A stretch of 64,000 nucleotides of DNA. It comes from Rs1 sp036960485 (GTDB taxonomy: Bacteria; Pseudomonadota; Gammaproteobacteria; Pseudomonadales; Balneatricaceae). Numbering within the stretch: the first letter of the stretch is position 1; the number at the start of each line of letters is the position of its first letter. The stretch covers positions 1 to 64,000 of the forward strand of contig JBALXS010000007.1 of NCBI GenBank assembly GCA_036960485.1, written 5' to 3'. Position numbers and translations under genes: made by a program. The notes under the pieces were generated by a model. It was given only the letters and a program-made list of their open reading frames with translations. It was not told the DNA's origin and did not search any database. Positions 50,801-56,612 of this stretch are shown piece by piece.

Positions 50801-53800
50801 AATATTCAATACAGCATTAATTCGCCGTTGAAGATAGATGGAGGTGCGGGAACTGATAGCGTTATCGTGCTGGGTACTGAGGGAGATGATAGCTTCATGG
50901 TCACCAAAGACGGTATCTTTGGTGCCGGCTTGAACGTATCTTTCACCGGCGTAGAGCTGGCTGAGGTTGATGGGCTTGAAGGCGATGATACCTTCTATAT
51001 TTTGAGTACTAGTGACAGCGTAGTGACGACGATTATTGGTGGTTTAGGCGCTGATACTTTCAATGTGGCGGGCGATGTTACCACGCCGATCGTATCTTAT
51101 TCAGTGGAAGGACGTAGCAGTTTTATCAATCACAGTGTCGTCAGTGATGATGGCAGCTATAACGGTATCTTTGTTGACGGCGTTTCGTTAAGTGTTGCCA
51201 ATAAAGGCAGTGGTGCCGTACAGGTTGATACTGACAATGGCGTATTAGTCAGCGAGGAGGGAGGATCTGATAGTTATGAATTATCACTTAACCTGCCTAC
51301 GTCAAGTTTTGCCGCTTATGTGACAATATCTGCAGCACGTGCATCCACCAGTGATAAAACGCGCAGTGGCGCATCAGCTAACAGTATTCTCGTATCGACT
51401 GATAACATCAATTTCTATGAATCGTTAGTAGTTACCAGAAATACAGGTAATTGGACTGATACTGCAACTATTTATGTTAAAGCGGTTGATGATACGGCGA
51501 CTGAAGGTTTACGTGATTATGTGATTAGCCATAGCGTACGCAGTGTTGACGCGGCTGTTGATGGTATACAAGTAGATAATGTGGCAGTACAAGTGCTTGA
51601 TAATGATCAGGCGGATATTATTGTCAACCGAGTCGATGCTGTCACGGGCTATGCGACATTGGCTGAAGGTGGAACAGGCCAGCAATATGAAGTGCGCTTG
51701 GCAACTCAGCCTAAAGTGGGCGAAATAGTGACGGTTAGTTTAGCGCAAATCACCAAAGCAGGTGTTGCCAATCAGTTGTCGTTAAGTACTAATACGTTGA
51801 CGTTTAGCCATACTAACTGGGACACCACGCAGCAATTTACATTGACAGCGTTTGATGATGCCATAATAGAAGATAAGTACCTTGCTAACGTAACCTTAAG
51901 CACCGTGGGTGTTTTAGCCAGCGGTGCGAGTTATCTTAATGTGGTTGATACTACGATTAACGTTAATGTGCTCGATAATGACACGGGAGCAGTGATTGTT
52001 ACGCAAACAAATGGTTCTACTTTAGTGACTGATACGCAAAGCGATAGTTACTCATTAGTGTTGAGTAAGCAACCGACAGCAACAGTAACTATTCGTTTAT
52101 TAAATGATGGTCAAACACGCTTTAGCAGTTTAGATACACGTTTTAATGAGGCTGATAATACGGTCACTTTTGATGCCAGTAATTGGTCTACTAAGATTGA
52201 CATAGTGGTTGCTGCGAACCCTGCTTATATAGTTAATGTGACGCAACAGCCGACGCAAAACCCACCATTACAACCACATACTTTGAACAATATACGTGGA
52301 CAGCTAATTATCGAAGGCGGTGTGCCTGCCGATAAACAGCGTACCTTGAGTTTAGCGGTGATGCTACCAAGCGAAATTGATGGTGCGCTACCTATCTTAG
52401 AGCTGCAAGTAGATGAAAGTCTGAAAACGGATACATTGAACATCTTTAACGATGGCAGTGTACGCAGTGTTAATCCTAGTGACAGTGATTTTGCGCAATA
52501 CGCAGGGATCTTAAGTGAGACCAGTTTGACCGGTTTAGGCATGGGTCAAGGTATCTTCTATAACGAGGTTGAAGTACTAGACACTTTCCTTGGCCGCGGC
52601 AATGACCATTTCACTATCACCAGTACAGCGAGTGATACGATCACTCAAGTGCACGGTGGTGGCGGTGATGACTTTATTCAGGTCACTGGCAGTAATGCTT
52701 ATAGTGATGCAGGCGCAGGCGTGATGGGCGCGCTAATTTTGTTCGGAGATTCTGAGCAAGATGGCAGCACTTATAACGCTACTTCAGATGCTAAAACTAA
52801 TAAAGCGCGTGAATTTAGTAATCCAGGCAACGATACTATTGATGCATCAGGTGCAGGTGGTTCAGTTACTATTTACGGTGGTCAAGGAAATGACAACCTA
52901 ACCGGTGGCGAGTTTGGTGATCAAATAGCCGGCGGCAGCGGTGACGATCAACTTTATGGATTGGGTGGTAACGATCATCTCTACGGTGATAGCGGCTTTA
53001 ACACAGATGTTACAACGCGTTTAAATTTAGCCAGCCAAGTGTTGACGCTGGTGAATATCGAAAGTGCTGCCAACGATAACCTAGATACATCCGATCGCTT
53101 ACAGATAGGATCAGATCATATAGAAGGTGGCCAAGGTAATGATTTTATCTTTGGTGATCGTGGTGAAGTAGTACAAGCAAGTGGCACTAAACGAGTAACA
53201 AGCACAGGTGACGTGCAAAGCGCACAAACCTTATACCATTCAATTGGCGCGGCAGATACCTTAATTGGCGACGAAGGCAATGATCGAATATTCGGTGGTT
53301 TTGGCGCCGATAATATTGCAGCGGGTAGTGGTAACGACAGTGTTATTGGTGACAACGGGCGCATTATCTTACTCAATAGCGTACGCAGCCAATTATTTAG
53401 TACTGATACCTCTAACGCGACTGGTGATAACGATATCATTACGTTAGGCGCCGGTGAAGATCAAGCGATTGCAGGTATTGGCAGCGATACGGTAACTAAT
53501 CTTAGCGGTGAAACGGTTGTCCTAGGTGATAATGGTATTATCACTAGCGATGCTAGTGGTCGTTATATTAAAATCACTACAGGTGCTATCAATTTAGGAG
53601 GTAACGATTTACTCACCGGGGGTATCGATCGAGATATTCTGTTTGGTGGTGTTGGTGCTGATACCTTAGATGGTGCGGCAGGTGATGATATTCTTGGTGG
53701 TGACGGCTCGCAAGTGACGCGCAGAAGTACCACGATACAGTTTGAAGCGATCGATCTATTCACTGGTGGTGATGACATACTACTCGGTGGAGCAGGGCTT

Positions 53801-54571
53801 GACCGCATGATAGGAGGTTTCGGTAGTGATGGCTTTGAAGCAAATTTCCGTGAAGATGTATTGGTAGGCGAATATGCTCGTTTTACCTTTTCAACAGTTT
53901 CGGGTAACGAGTTAGCAACTTCAGTAATATCTTTAGCTCAAGGCGGTTTAGATCTTATTCGTCAAACGCAGACCGGTGTATTTAATAGCTTTGCACAGCA
54001 AGTGTTTGCACAATCAGATTTAGGTGCTGTCGCACAAAGCCGTACGGCTGTGGCTACAGGCTTATCAGCTGATGCTCAACAAGCATTAGGGAGATTGGGC
54101 GATGCGCCACGCCAAAGCTCATCATCGCCTTTAGGGGGAGTTGATTACATCTTACCGCAAGAGCCAACTGCAGCAGGTGGTGAAACTGTTACAGGGGAAG
54201 CAGTGCCAGAAGATGGGGAAGGAGAATACGATGAGGATGGTTTCTTAATACCGTCAGGCGAAGGCGAAACTGATGTGCCCGTTAATGCAGAGGGAACACC
54301 TGTGGATGAAAACGGATTGCCTATTGAAGCAGAGGAATGCGTGATCAATGCTGATGGAGTTGAAGAGTGCAGCGTACCAGAGCAAGCGCCTATTGAAGAA
54401 GCGGAGGCAGGCGCAGAGGTAGAAGCTCAAGAAGAAGCCAGTTTAGATCCATCTTCTACATTGGAGAATACTAGCGCTATCGATGTTCATGCAGCTCTGG
54501 CAAGTTTTACTGGCTGGGCGGTAATGCGTGCTAACCCTAAAGTTCAAGCATCGCGTCAGTCACAAGGCTGA
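32834..54571 (+). CDS. LEPR-XLL giant repeat protein, 7245 aa, probable surface/matrix adhesin
   Basis: One uninterrupted frame of 21.7 kb. Residues 1-50 are basic and lack a Sec-type hydrophobic core. The LEPR-XLL motif LEPRLLLSADP is at 51-61. RTX-type glycine/aspartate nonapeptides occur at about 360-405. From about 1620 to 3460 runs a long block of degenerate beta-solenoid repeats rich in A, S, G, V and N. Haemagglutinin-like solenoid sequence follows to about 5700. Three Calx-beta-like domains lie at about 6115-6470, then RTX repeats (GGDDIL, GGQGNDNL, GGSGDDQL) to about 7000, a strongly acidic linker (7085-7215) and a short C-terminal helix region. Calcium-dependent folding outside the cell is expected. 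I noticed only two cysteines, C7169 and C7179. The ribosome binding site is weak. Confidence 0.93.
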   Translation: MVIHQAARKNTKPLRLNGLVNKLRNAPLNRLFAAMKKPVKAELNAFQLEQLEPRLLLSADPFSALALTAAADVTLQIVEVDDQQVIQLINNNAVLPADSVLASESLSSIAAGSIITINGSDDTDKFTVDQSFLDLGERDFMVRFDGGTAGVGESDSITVGVGVSGVSWQLESAGQGKLASLNAVTGTDIKTHDFDLLEFSGIEAINGSGSDYLDFSLYSTAVTVDLTAGTATGLSSVSGMNTVLGSAQADTLKGDNKANQFSVSWGDNIDGVTNTNSTDEDKLYYVERDNSGLDIRLSLDATDPALELLKSGAWDGTAFTATDTLATTITSTNIDVISLIGGGGDNYYDLSATSAKVVLNGGAGNDHLIGGAQADILIGLTGNDTLDGGAGFNLLEGGYGNDTLTLGLGMADGGDGIDSINANTQASNVIAVETFRNKTVGQNFLVSANTSDNTVRVNATADDDHFSFRYEDAVTKSRIVITNGSYSQTVDALGVLIVNTGAGSDTVTFKDLEFSSVTINSEEALLLHNELSSTGDININVVKTLEVEDNTNITAGGDLDLSVSATVDVDLRSVLLGALNPFSDELKAEAKLIIGAAAQLKGTNVTLQSRSKTNKYVDFQLDNALLNAALNGFAFAELGKTWDPATVDPENIEVNFSAGDEVEALQSTNNADFSFFEKTATQNAGVEISATSNTELWRTNLVNKYITFTGNTLNSGVYKVTKVEGAKLYFEATTEVTVQTITDVAVKEVLGASITRVNDAADWDDDGFLVGQIVKIIGSGSLNDDSELTVLSISGDKITFVPTESLIDEAITGDDVTVKQMYKSLAKDVENATATAADGSSLELSEGAKAERAKLHSTDQDALIAGLLQQSGILDISMPFEHLLSTSTSSITIDSSAVITSTADLSITSKSVSSAVLNTPGGSIAGAIFVDSNSTSSITIASDVLLASSGKVDIISDVLNNVVAKVEIGSGLIAKAVNKLAKIPAPSLAFAYAKAKSDSSVTIAKGTITAANEVSINSNIVNDYQVSAIGNGKSGAGAAAFALTDFTSNSDVDVSTDITAASAQLGANSANLEHTVQVSATAKGMTKVQKALMGYATKKIPALADPVKKATGPAKLEIGAGLAIVQSDNAASLKFAGKINVTDALNLSSFAQDNYRVSVLAGAKSGAKIALAGAVSYGNFGNTASTIVANTADINAGDVTISSKAEIPDQVDLLDDLEKFQSFQLPPSPGDTISTASPIEFLDTFDTYQIQLKDELDNLTALLPYLNKTLGVPDKIATSYVAATSKSESAAGKSVSASVNIIDTNNTATTEIGDGAVINASGSAIIKSDVLIDTINVTGIPDLKSALLGSTSGGKGIGGSVQWFNSTSKANTKIGANAVVIAQGELSVTSHNRYRITEVGQSSGKSSDKGISVNVMYNEYLGESKVSIDDSATLVGQTITVSATQDTDAVAVGLGIQRGGSQGAGASVVINDMDTQTIAAVAADVSATTANQLNVTPGLNLQLTGAVLNRDTGDWLADGFRAGQLVAVTMADNSVQQIRIADVSDTALTFVQTPTFATAITSISVQGSMRTDETPANTAAINIIANNEVDFFALAAAAAITGSKAPASPEPTDDGSGDTAPTADSVKQSTGVGVAGSVAINLLNNTVLTSVTNTVLSSLGDISLKADNDVSAIAITGSASKSTGISLAGSFSHNDITQNIQANIENSQVNAHDLTVQSEGKLRLINISAGGSFTSGTKAKAALYGSVNINDINSTVTAQIVASEVTLTGSLTVDAKLTSSLNSFAGGAAVGGKAAIGAAVDILNVVSNVNAAIKSNTSGSTQSVIEAVGDVSVNATTDQNVIVGTVSLAGSKEKLAASGAITILDIAANTTALISNSQITTQGDAALEGTLSVSATDTLNLIAFAGTIAASRGAALGGAYSGNRIKSDAQARLESATIDLKKGSVTVVGKTDLNLTSVAISGAVVAGSKGIGAALSGAIINNDIDTTTYATLSNSNIVNAQDVSLSATDDSSISADAGGVALAVTKGPGGSVGVSVAVNDVQSNIRSGAANSSINASGDLSISSKTIDSSIEVFALSGSVALSGGSAAIAIAATVASNVLGGKVESFISDDRVVGGTGAAKGNIKAASISLTSVDEAKINSFAIGASISGTTGTGSASIGVSIADNTLSRSALASIDGTASIDISTGTLGVSASNKNIIEAKAIAASVAVTASTGSSFSLSGAGAKSSNVVNGDTLAYIKNTDILQAGDVTLSATNTSSLDALIVGVSIAASGGSGAAIGVAIAENKIGSDAQSTKVQSYLEDTKVNTSKALTLASTANMDISAVVAAGSVAISAGSSAGLVGAGSGVSSTNDIYTDVASYIDNTGNTSNTIQALGLALTSLNASKIDTTAGSVSIGARVGSGGNATLVIGVALASNTIDNNTRAYILGVSEVNVNSANVIISATSNNTITSTSFAASLAVAIGSGGSASIAGAGADATNVINGTTAAYIKNSSLIGASQLTLQAKNTSRITAEVIAVAAGGAGGAGGGLGISIGAALANNDIGTSAALLTVAAYLENAQVTVAGLLNVQADNGMTINATVVAGAMAVAAGSGPSGAGAGSGVDTTNNIYAKTLASIDNSSDALTRIKAGTMVVQATDRAQITATAAAVSVAIAAGSGPALSISVGVSIAENNINTITTAQVIGKGSATSQALPQISAGSLAVLAKDTSIIKADVVGASVSASVSGSGSLSLSVAAVLAENNVSNAVTARIQSIDVETRNGGVEVNANENATVELLAAAASVSLAGGTAGIALSGAGVKGTNTVGNQVNAYIDDSKVITQQRYDYVSNSLTGNIDSGDLVEFANGVYQYNGANIDVRPDYTLDGYAYDAQGNPVGAKHSVIEQGDKIRFSTGTYLYQDAGNLALATGVAEVIAGTGVGTGPGARWVKLVDNIDLAALKNNSPELWSLAYSSASYVQQDIKVNAINSAKIDSSVGAVSAAVAVGAVGVAGSIGVTLSENVIGNGLANDSQQTNARISNSSIRALNDVQVIANSVATIDSYVLGSSISLAGGKVAIALAGAGIDLDNDIHGQTKAYVANTDLIALKDLKIDANANGQILKAKGDAITVSAAIGIGGAAAISATIINNDIAMDVDAYLQLDNNIKLGSSIYQVMVEGNVDITSFANADFKNVKATSVTFSGGLVGLSGGGVDITNTVNNQVSATASGNGALFSTANFNLNAHETTELSIDVTNIAASASIGGALGVALVRNDVRSKISARLNDLTIDAQNIDVLAKAENKIIKTKALGFSAALLAASANRADISLETQVAATTDSATLNAQQVISINAESVNYARADANGGAAGGIAVGAMIADIEHGKNGQNEVLVQLGDNTKINATQLRVKAYGSDDILARTIAAAGGLVAGAGAQSSVTSYQNALASVGKGVNIEVEDFDISSVLDQNIDASADAFSVGLASGSGAGLDLSINSRADVVLGASTRTSNQATQASEVLAHRININAVNNFNKDEYPNGKSLRTGSANLVGANGLYSTTTLNNHANISLLDNIKLIGEGSYDDQGLISIEAYNNIETIDNITIETVSGLGSINAAFSVITANSTSSVNVNGAIIENITGSVYITAKTDSENRGSADILAVSGLGSAANANAIVKTNADNLVNLSNANIKVGDLYVYAGKSRQGVLNILESSANTEMTSVSAGLNISVPNPDADIREINKINFGEKLDIKAMQDVTIEAREGIGGPERAMESGLTLSISGIPYGSDIDREGSVISNNDINIASTAHVIAGVNNKTFLQIRTADEVAGILSNHVDAQGVLDIASLSTAQKKFLFGVENKDGVVVVPELPADVVYVIEALGIDQIKFKLSQDTVIHHNGEYFQYLPRESTEVVLGTEDYSNSRWKALGSSLSPALQDAFTVYESTVTENLSGALGNEFYVVKPRDLDAPTLTFTNLSTILLEQQAQVLDWITSHSTNAEAIARYQIQLADINSKIDKLGLVDYVHSLTAGQIVQAPDQKFYANLITEQLVLESANYSDVSHWQEVSNPGAGSFLHYSDTASASSKVYNEALDILMIDLPNVYASPGSVYIQIDGKSAETLRDKANRSNLKARAGATIQIVNTAPFSLRVNDVVVKDTQRVEVINGVLKTFTPGAVQLNYKDVNSIAIRGDSIITGGADTANTPAVEVNEIIIFQDTKVANTSFSNNGVTFALPKVPANMYIQGNVVNENGDAYINNRDGAIEVSKQIRARTINLFAAGDFTLNSEAWYHSNKDPRQYINLGDTRSKVYNVAGTAKSWNTGIGATLSATVSSEGVDFYNAINADNSQILSMGKITITARHLNVNGLIQSGVNTIALTIDANFYGGRNNVDLSNKKGQSIAGISFANPGSPGNVKVPVSGYWDADRKAIVVEDILASGGEVVIAGQVISTGNGRIVAASGFAAVKVVNNSAYNLILDGIDTRQYREGKITIIDSQELTKDEYSYNSGTPTRAHFQGQLVAPNPTTGAIATINYVEDVNFSGSTAAYEVNAGSRYVWTEGQAKTKTEIRLYQKKSFNLFGGGIIDDFLVKDASYKWKTVEFTQSKPLLESESVVIGSTTSPDYEVEYIQTAGDTSVNSHVVKTWTTGGGWLRKKTVNTKITTIEGLKDYYTHSLKADYSIGISFLGGNANANVDITSVGNIIVAGAIKIPDQGLLKLHSTGGSVMMADGVYALTKQVDIFARNDISVLLEGNLANRGHTLIAALGSINLGVVEDDNPGSDRFGKAQTSSNVLYIDTIYARQDVNINAGGGIYKSNTGANTTISANNINLLALGGGVGHLNIDSATFNNKGTVTVDAQGNIALTEVNGNLNVSSIVGAKTASTGSAIYGVQLSATNGSILDANLDEVRTSGIDTSNAQKFYAESLIVNEATDDTTLYHQYWQILRADNVAYNSDVTTYANYTNIYSHLNGKELNQAQVDIAALNASFNASSEHDPEYDKLALLKEENLALPVATNSEFKVLTLAKIAANKPIFDSILSPGIVAKLYPGTPLIVSAGAGNQEVANIESVAAGSTVTLNAYAGLGKIGSRVVINMANGVNGLSVEHKSILTQATGSDVVASQYSFYRYIGAANDISQFDINYSDGLWQAVTTIDAATSIGAVNIATGNYVEVDQDGVPALFKYTGANASINLAGTNYEAAGAPWDRVVAQSVAPAATLDLVTNEIVMQLETVTIQLWDDLNLAGAGSLTAIANQGIAIEHNGNLIIDRIEGGSWVRLTAAGSITDSGQSSVAALKSAGDIVLVSRSSIQAADTSAFRIQATQGSELNLDAGGAVNIWQVEGTSTIGGVSYQIKDLRIGDVAATGDITISAGLFSTLPMGQTPTGSASIVVEKISTTTGTVALNAAANILDGYDDSTNAIINIRAKDLILVAGAAVGIRNSGKLNYVDLKLSGSVSAKAQGDIMLNSVESHLVAGFIETDTTVYLKASESILDSEQDNDNQPLSLIGNADVKAHTVELLALKGGIGQFGNQLEIDTNAANGGQLSSYSNKDSYIRETTGDLRIASLVADSDNSGKGDADIYLTVDANIVNALPSGHSVIASGLRIVSGENIGQNGALRTLVDNLEAHAIGGSITLLNTGHLTVGGVSVELVGVSALQNITLSAQSPLSVNENIIAQQGDIILNALDDASDAGANADDLTINSALVEAVLGSLTLNAGDALTLEQGGTLKAAITLTLNTDIGNSDTSAGTVTLHGTLEAANTVVNTGSGNDSLLFNVQQMLGDVQVNAGAGLDTITVNELVSRSSADYFELDGQGGTDTYIINRTGQNLAGVGADYIINVRDSGTQADGADTLTINGTDLADTLLLRKGFVAALHDDNSGTGDYQSGAERINYDRNINGRLILNGHEGNDAFFSDDNSSITTLDGGAGDDSFQIGQLYGLDRQAALGTVALGDEIETTETTLGFLSKGNSLPMVVYGGDGEDTVKVYSNKALTKLYGEYGDDSFVVRAFLKKGTTQAAGGGDVELFGGDGADNIQYSINSPLKIDGGAGTDSVIVLGTEGDDSFMVTKDGIFGAGLNVSFTGVELAEVDGLEGDDTFYILSTSDSVVTTIIGGLGADTFNVAGDVTTPIVSYSVEGRSSFINHSVVSDDGSYNGIFVDGVSLSVANKGSGAVQVDTDNGVLVSEEGGSDSYELSLNLPTSSFAAYVTISAARASTSDKTRSGASANSILVSTDNINFYESLVVTRNTGNWTDTATIYVKAVDDTATEGLRDYVISHSVRSVDAAVDGIQVDNVAVQVLDNDQADIIVNRVDAVTGYATLAEGGTGQQYEVRLATQPKVGEIVTVSLAQITKAGVANQLSLSTNTLTFSHTNWDTTQQFTLTAFDDAIIEDKYLANVTLSTVGVLASGASYLNVVDTTINVNVLDNDTGAVIVTQTNGSTLVTDTQSDSYSLVLSKQPTATVTIRLLNDGQTRFSSLDTRFNEADNTVTFDASNWSTKIDIVVAANPAYIVNVTQQPTQNPPLQPHTLNNIRGQLIIEGGVPADKQRTLSLAVMLPSEIDGALPILELQVDESLKTDTLNIFNDGSVRSVNPSDSDFAQYAGILSETSLTGLGMGQGIFYNEVEVLDTFLGRGNDHFTITSTASDTITQVHGGGGDDFIQVTGSNAYSDAGAGVMGALILFGDSEQDGSTYNATSDAKTNKAREFSNPGNDTIDASGAGGSVTIYGGQGNDNLTGGEFGDQIAGGSGDDQLYGLGGNDHLYGDSGFNTDVTTRLNLASQVLTLVNIESAANDNLDTSDRLQIGSDHIEGGQGNDFIFGDRGEVVQASGTKRVTSTGDVQSAQTLYHSIGAADTLIGDEGNDRIFGGFGADNIAAGSGNDSVIGDNGRIILLNSVRSQLFSTDTSNATGDNDIITLGAGEDQAIAGIGSDTVTNLSGETVVLGDNGIITSDASGRYIKITTGAINLGGNDLLTGGIDRDILFGGVGADTLDGAAGDDILGGDGSQVTRRSTTIQFEAIDLFTGGDDILLGGAGLDRMIGGFGSDGFEANFREDVLVGEYARFTFSTVSGNELATSVISLAQGGLDLIRQTQTGVFNSFAQQVFAQSDLGAVAQSRTAVATGLSADAQQALGRLGDAPRQSSSSPLGGVDYILPQEPTAAGGETVTGEAVPEDGEGEYDEDGFLIPSGEGETDVPVNAEGTPVDENGLPIEAEECVINADGVEECSVPEQAPIEEAEAGAEVEAQEEASLDPSSTLENTSAIDVHAALASFTGWAVMRANPKVQASRQSQG
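32984..33016 (+). other. LEPR-XLL motif of the giant protein
   Basis: Encodes residues 51-61, LEPRLLLSADP, preceded by a basic leader with several Lys/Arg and the segment AFQLEQ. The motif is the defining N-terminal feature of this protein class and a plausible export or processing signal; its function is not established. Confidence 0.85.
37700..43200 (+). repeat. degenerate beta-solenoid repeat block in the giant gene
   Basis: Units of roughly 80-95 residues share the order AGxVAxxxG, SxGVxxAxNxI, AYIxNxxV, LxVxA. A higher-order repeat is visible. GAGAKSSNVVNGDTLAYIKN (near 39498) and GAGADATNVINGTTAAYIKN (near 40250) lie about 752 bases apart, and their following segments (VAAYLE, VVAGxxAxxAGS, TNxIY, IDN) correspond in order. 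The repeats have diverged at the DNA level, so this is old duplication. Confidence 0.75.
52600..53840 (+). repeat. C-terminal RTX (hemolysin-type calcium-binding) repeats
   Basis: Encodes residues of about 6590-7000 with GGGGDDFI, GGQGNDNLTGG, GGSGDDQLYGLGGNDHLYGD, GAGSGNDSVIGDNG-like and GGDDILLGGAGLDRMIGG segments. In RTX proteins such repeats bind calcium outside the cell and lie near a C-terminal secretion signal. Confidence 0.88.
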
Positions 54572-54647
54572 TTTAAGGCTAACCTAAAGGGGATCTTATA
54601 TTAATAGCACTTCATTAATTGCATAAATTACATTAGTATCCATGATT

Positions 54648-54687
54648 AAAGGCAAAATACACATACAGTATTTTGCCTTTATTTTTT
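54648..54687 (+). terminator. strong intrinsic terminator after the giant gene
   Basis: A 13-bp perfect stem AAAGGCAAAATAC / GTATTTTGCCTTT with a seven-base loop, followed by ATTTTTTG. It separates the giant gene from the downstream export genes, which must then be read by partial read-through or from their own promoter. Confidence 0.93.
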
Positions 54688-54713
54688 GTTGATTAGGAAA
54701 GCAATAGTCGTTT

Positions 54714-56609
54714 ATGAATGAAGCAGTCAGTAGTCAAAATCAAGCAACACTAACGCAACAAACCTCTGGAACCAGCATTAGTTACTATCAAGATTGGCTA
54801 AAAGGTCAGCAACAACTGATTGGTGGTTTACAAGCAGCCTTATTGATGATTCCTGAATCATCCACGCAAGGCTTGGTGGTGGTGGCAGATCTTAAAACAG
54901 ATTCTAGGTACCATGCTGATTTGTTGCAGCTCACTCAACAACAACAGCAATACTTACAACCTGAAGTGGTTAGTTTATCCAGCGAAGGCCAAGCAGAGGT
55001 GTTCGCGCTATTATATCCACTGCGCCAGCAAGAGCGTTTGATCGCAGTAGTCATAATGGCTGTAAAAGCGCAGGTGCAAGAAGATTTGACCCACGCAGTC
55101 GCTGTTTTACAGTGGAGTGTGGCAGGTCTTGAAGTTGTTGATTATCAACATCGTTTCGAGCATTTACAACATGAAAACACAGGTGTAGCACAACGCGTAG
55201 ATGTACTTGCAAGAGTGCTCGCTGAGGCTGACTATGCCAGCGCTGCCGTAAGGTTAGTGACAGAATTGGCCGTATTATTTAATTGCGACCGCGTTAGCCT
55301 TGGCGAATATAAGAAAAACCGTTCACGCTTGAAGCACCTCTCCCACAGTACACAATTTGGCAAACGTATGAATCTAGTCCGCTGCATCGAGCAAGTCATG
55401 GATGAAGCGATTGATCAAAATCAGCTGCTACGTTTTCCCGCTTTAACTGAGAGTGACGAAGTTAAGGGTGGAGTTAATGGCAAAGCTGTTAATGGAGAAA
55501 CCAAGGGCGGAGTTAAGATCTCAGGAGAGGTGCTGTTAGCGCATCAGCGACTATCAGAGCAACAAGGTGATGCCTGCATTCTTTCCATCCCAATTTATGT
55601 CGCTGGAAAGGCTAGTGCTGCTATTGTGCTAGAAGGTAATCCTGATGTTCCGTTTAACAAACAGCAAGCGCAGCTGTGCCAAAGTATCGCCAGTCTAGTG
55701 ATGCCTGCGTTAGAAGATAAACGTTTGAATGACCGTGCCTTATGGCGCAAATGCCTAGAGAGTACAAATCAGCAACTTGGGCGTATTTTAGGAGCAGGGT
55801 ATCTAGGGCGAAAACTATTCATTATTGGGTTGTTAGGCTTGGGCTATTTTCTTAGCACCGCGACAGGTGAGTATCGCCTATCAGCGCAAGCAAAACTATA
55901 TAGCGCTACCCAAAGGGCAGTCGTGGCACCGTTTGATGGTTACATACAAGCGGCAAGCGCGCGAGCTGGCGATAAAGTAACGGCCCAGCAAGTGCTAATC
56001 AATCTTGATGATCGCGATTTACGTTTAGAGCGGCTTAAATGGCTGAGTGAAGAAGCAAAATTAAAACGCCAGTATCAAGAAGCGCTTTCATCGCGTGATC
56101 GCTCAAAAATCAATATTATTAATGCGCAGTCAGGCCAAGTTGAGGCGCAGTTGGCTCTAGTGAATAGCCAGCTAGAAAGGGCCAAGCTGATCGCACCGTT
56201 TGCAGGTTTAGTCATCAGTGGTGATCTGAGCCAGCGCTTAGGTAGTGCAGTATCTAAAGGGGAAGAGCTGTTGGCAGTAGCGCCAAGTAATCAATATCGC
56301 ATTCGTTTATTAGTGCAGGAAAATCGCATTGCTGATTTACAGTCTGATCAACAAGGTACTTTGTATTTATCAGCATTACCTGAAACTCCCTTTGCTTTTA
56401 ACTTAAGTAAAATCACCCCGTTGATCGAAACCAAAGACGGCGCGAGTTATTTCATTGCAGAAGGCGAATTACAAACCAACCATCAACAATTACAACCGGG
56501 TATGGAAGGCATCGGTAAAGTACTCATTGATGAGCGCAAGTTAGTCGATATTTGGTCCCGTGAAGCGCAGGCTTGGTTGCGTTTAAAAACTTGGTCTTGG
56601 TGGGGCTAG
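54714..56609 (+). CDS. GAF-TM-HlyD adaptor protein, 631 aa
   Basis: An unusual membrane-fusion protein. About 365 cytoplasmic residues precede the single membrane helix (about 367-383, KLFIIGLLGLGYFLSTA). They contain a GAF-like sensory domain (about 165-340; LAVLFNCDRVSLGEYKKNRS, ILSIPIYVAGKASAAIVLEG). After the helix comes a periplasmic HlyD-type part: a lipoyl half (VVAPFDGYIQAASARAGDKV), a coiled coil (about 430-490), the second lipoyl half (LIAPFAGLVISGD) and a beta-barrel domain. Export could thus be tied to an internal signal. A short glycine-rich insertion lies in the GAF loop (about 245-265). The next gene starts three bases after its stop. Confidence 0.88.
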   Translation: MNEAVSSQNQATLTQQTSGTSISYYQDWLKGQQQLIGGLQAALLMIPESSTQGLVVVADLKTDSRYHADLLQLTQQQQQYLQPEVVSLSSEGQAEVFALLYPLRQQERLIAVVIMAVKAQVQEDLTHAVAVLQWSVAGLEVVDYQHRFEHLQHENTGVAQRVDVLARVLAEADYASAAVRLVTELAVLFNCDRVSLGEYKKNRSRLKHLSHSTQFGKRMNLVRCIEQVMDEAIDQNQLLRFPALTESDEVKGGVNGKAVNGETKGGVKISGEVLLAHQRLSEQQGDACILSIPIYVAGKASAAIVLEGNPDVPFNKQQAQLCQSIASLVMPALEDKRLNDRALWRKCLESTNQQLGRILGAGYLGRKLFIIGLLGLGYFLSTATGEYRLSAQAKLYSATQRAVVAPFDGYIQAASARAGDKVTAQQVLINLDDRDLRLERLKWLSEEAKLKRQYQEALSSRDRSKINIINAQSGQVEAQLALVNSQLERAKLIAPFAGLVISGDLSQRLGSAVSKGEELLAVAPSNQYRIRLLVQENRIADLQSDQQGTLYLSALPETPFAFNLSKITPLIETKDGASYFIAEGELQTNHQQLQPGMEGIGKVLIDERKLVDIWSREAQAWLRLKTWSWWG

Positions 56610-56612
56610 CTC

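Noticed and set aside
33091..54348. Many open frames of 60-225 codons on the minus strand opposite the giant gene, for example 38797-39474
   Set aside because: They mirror the biased codon use of the repeat-rich giant gene, are low-complexity in composition (S, A, L, P, T), and have no ribosome binding sites or family patterns.
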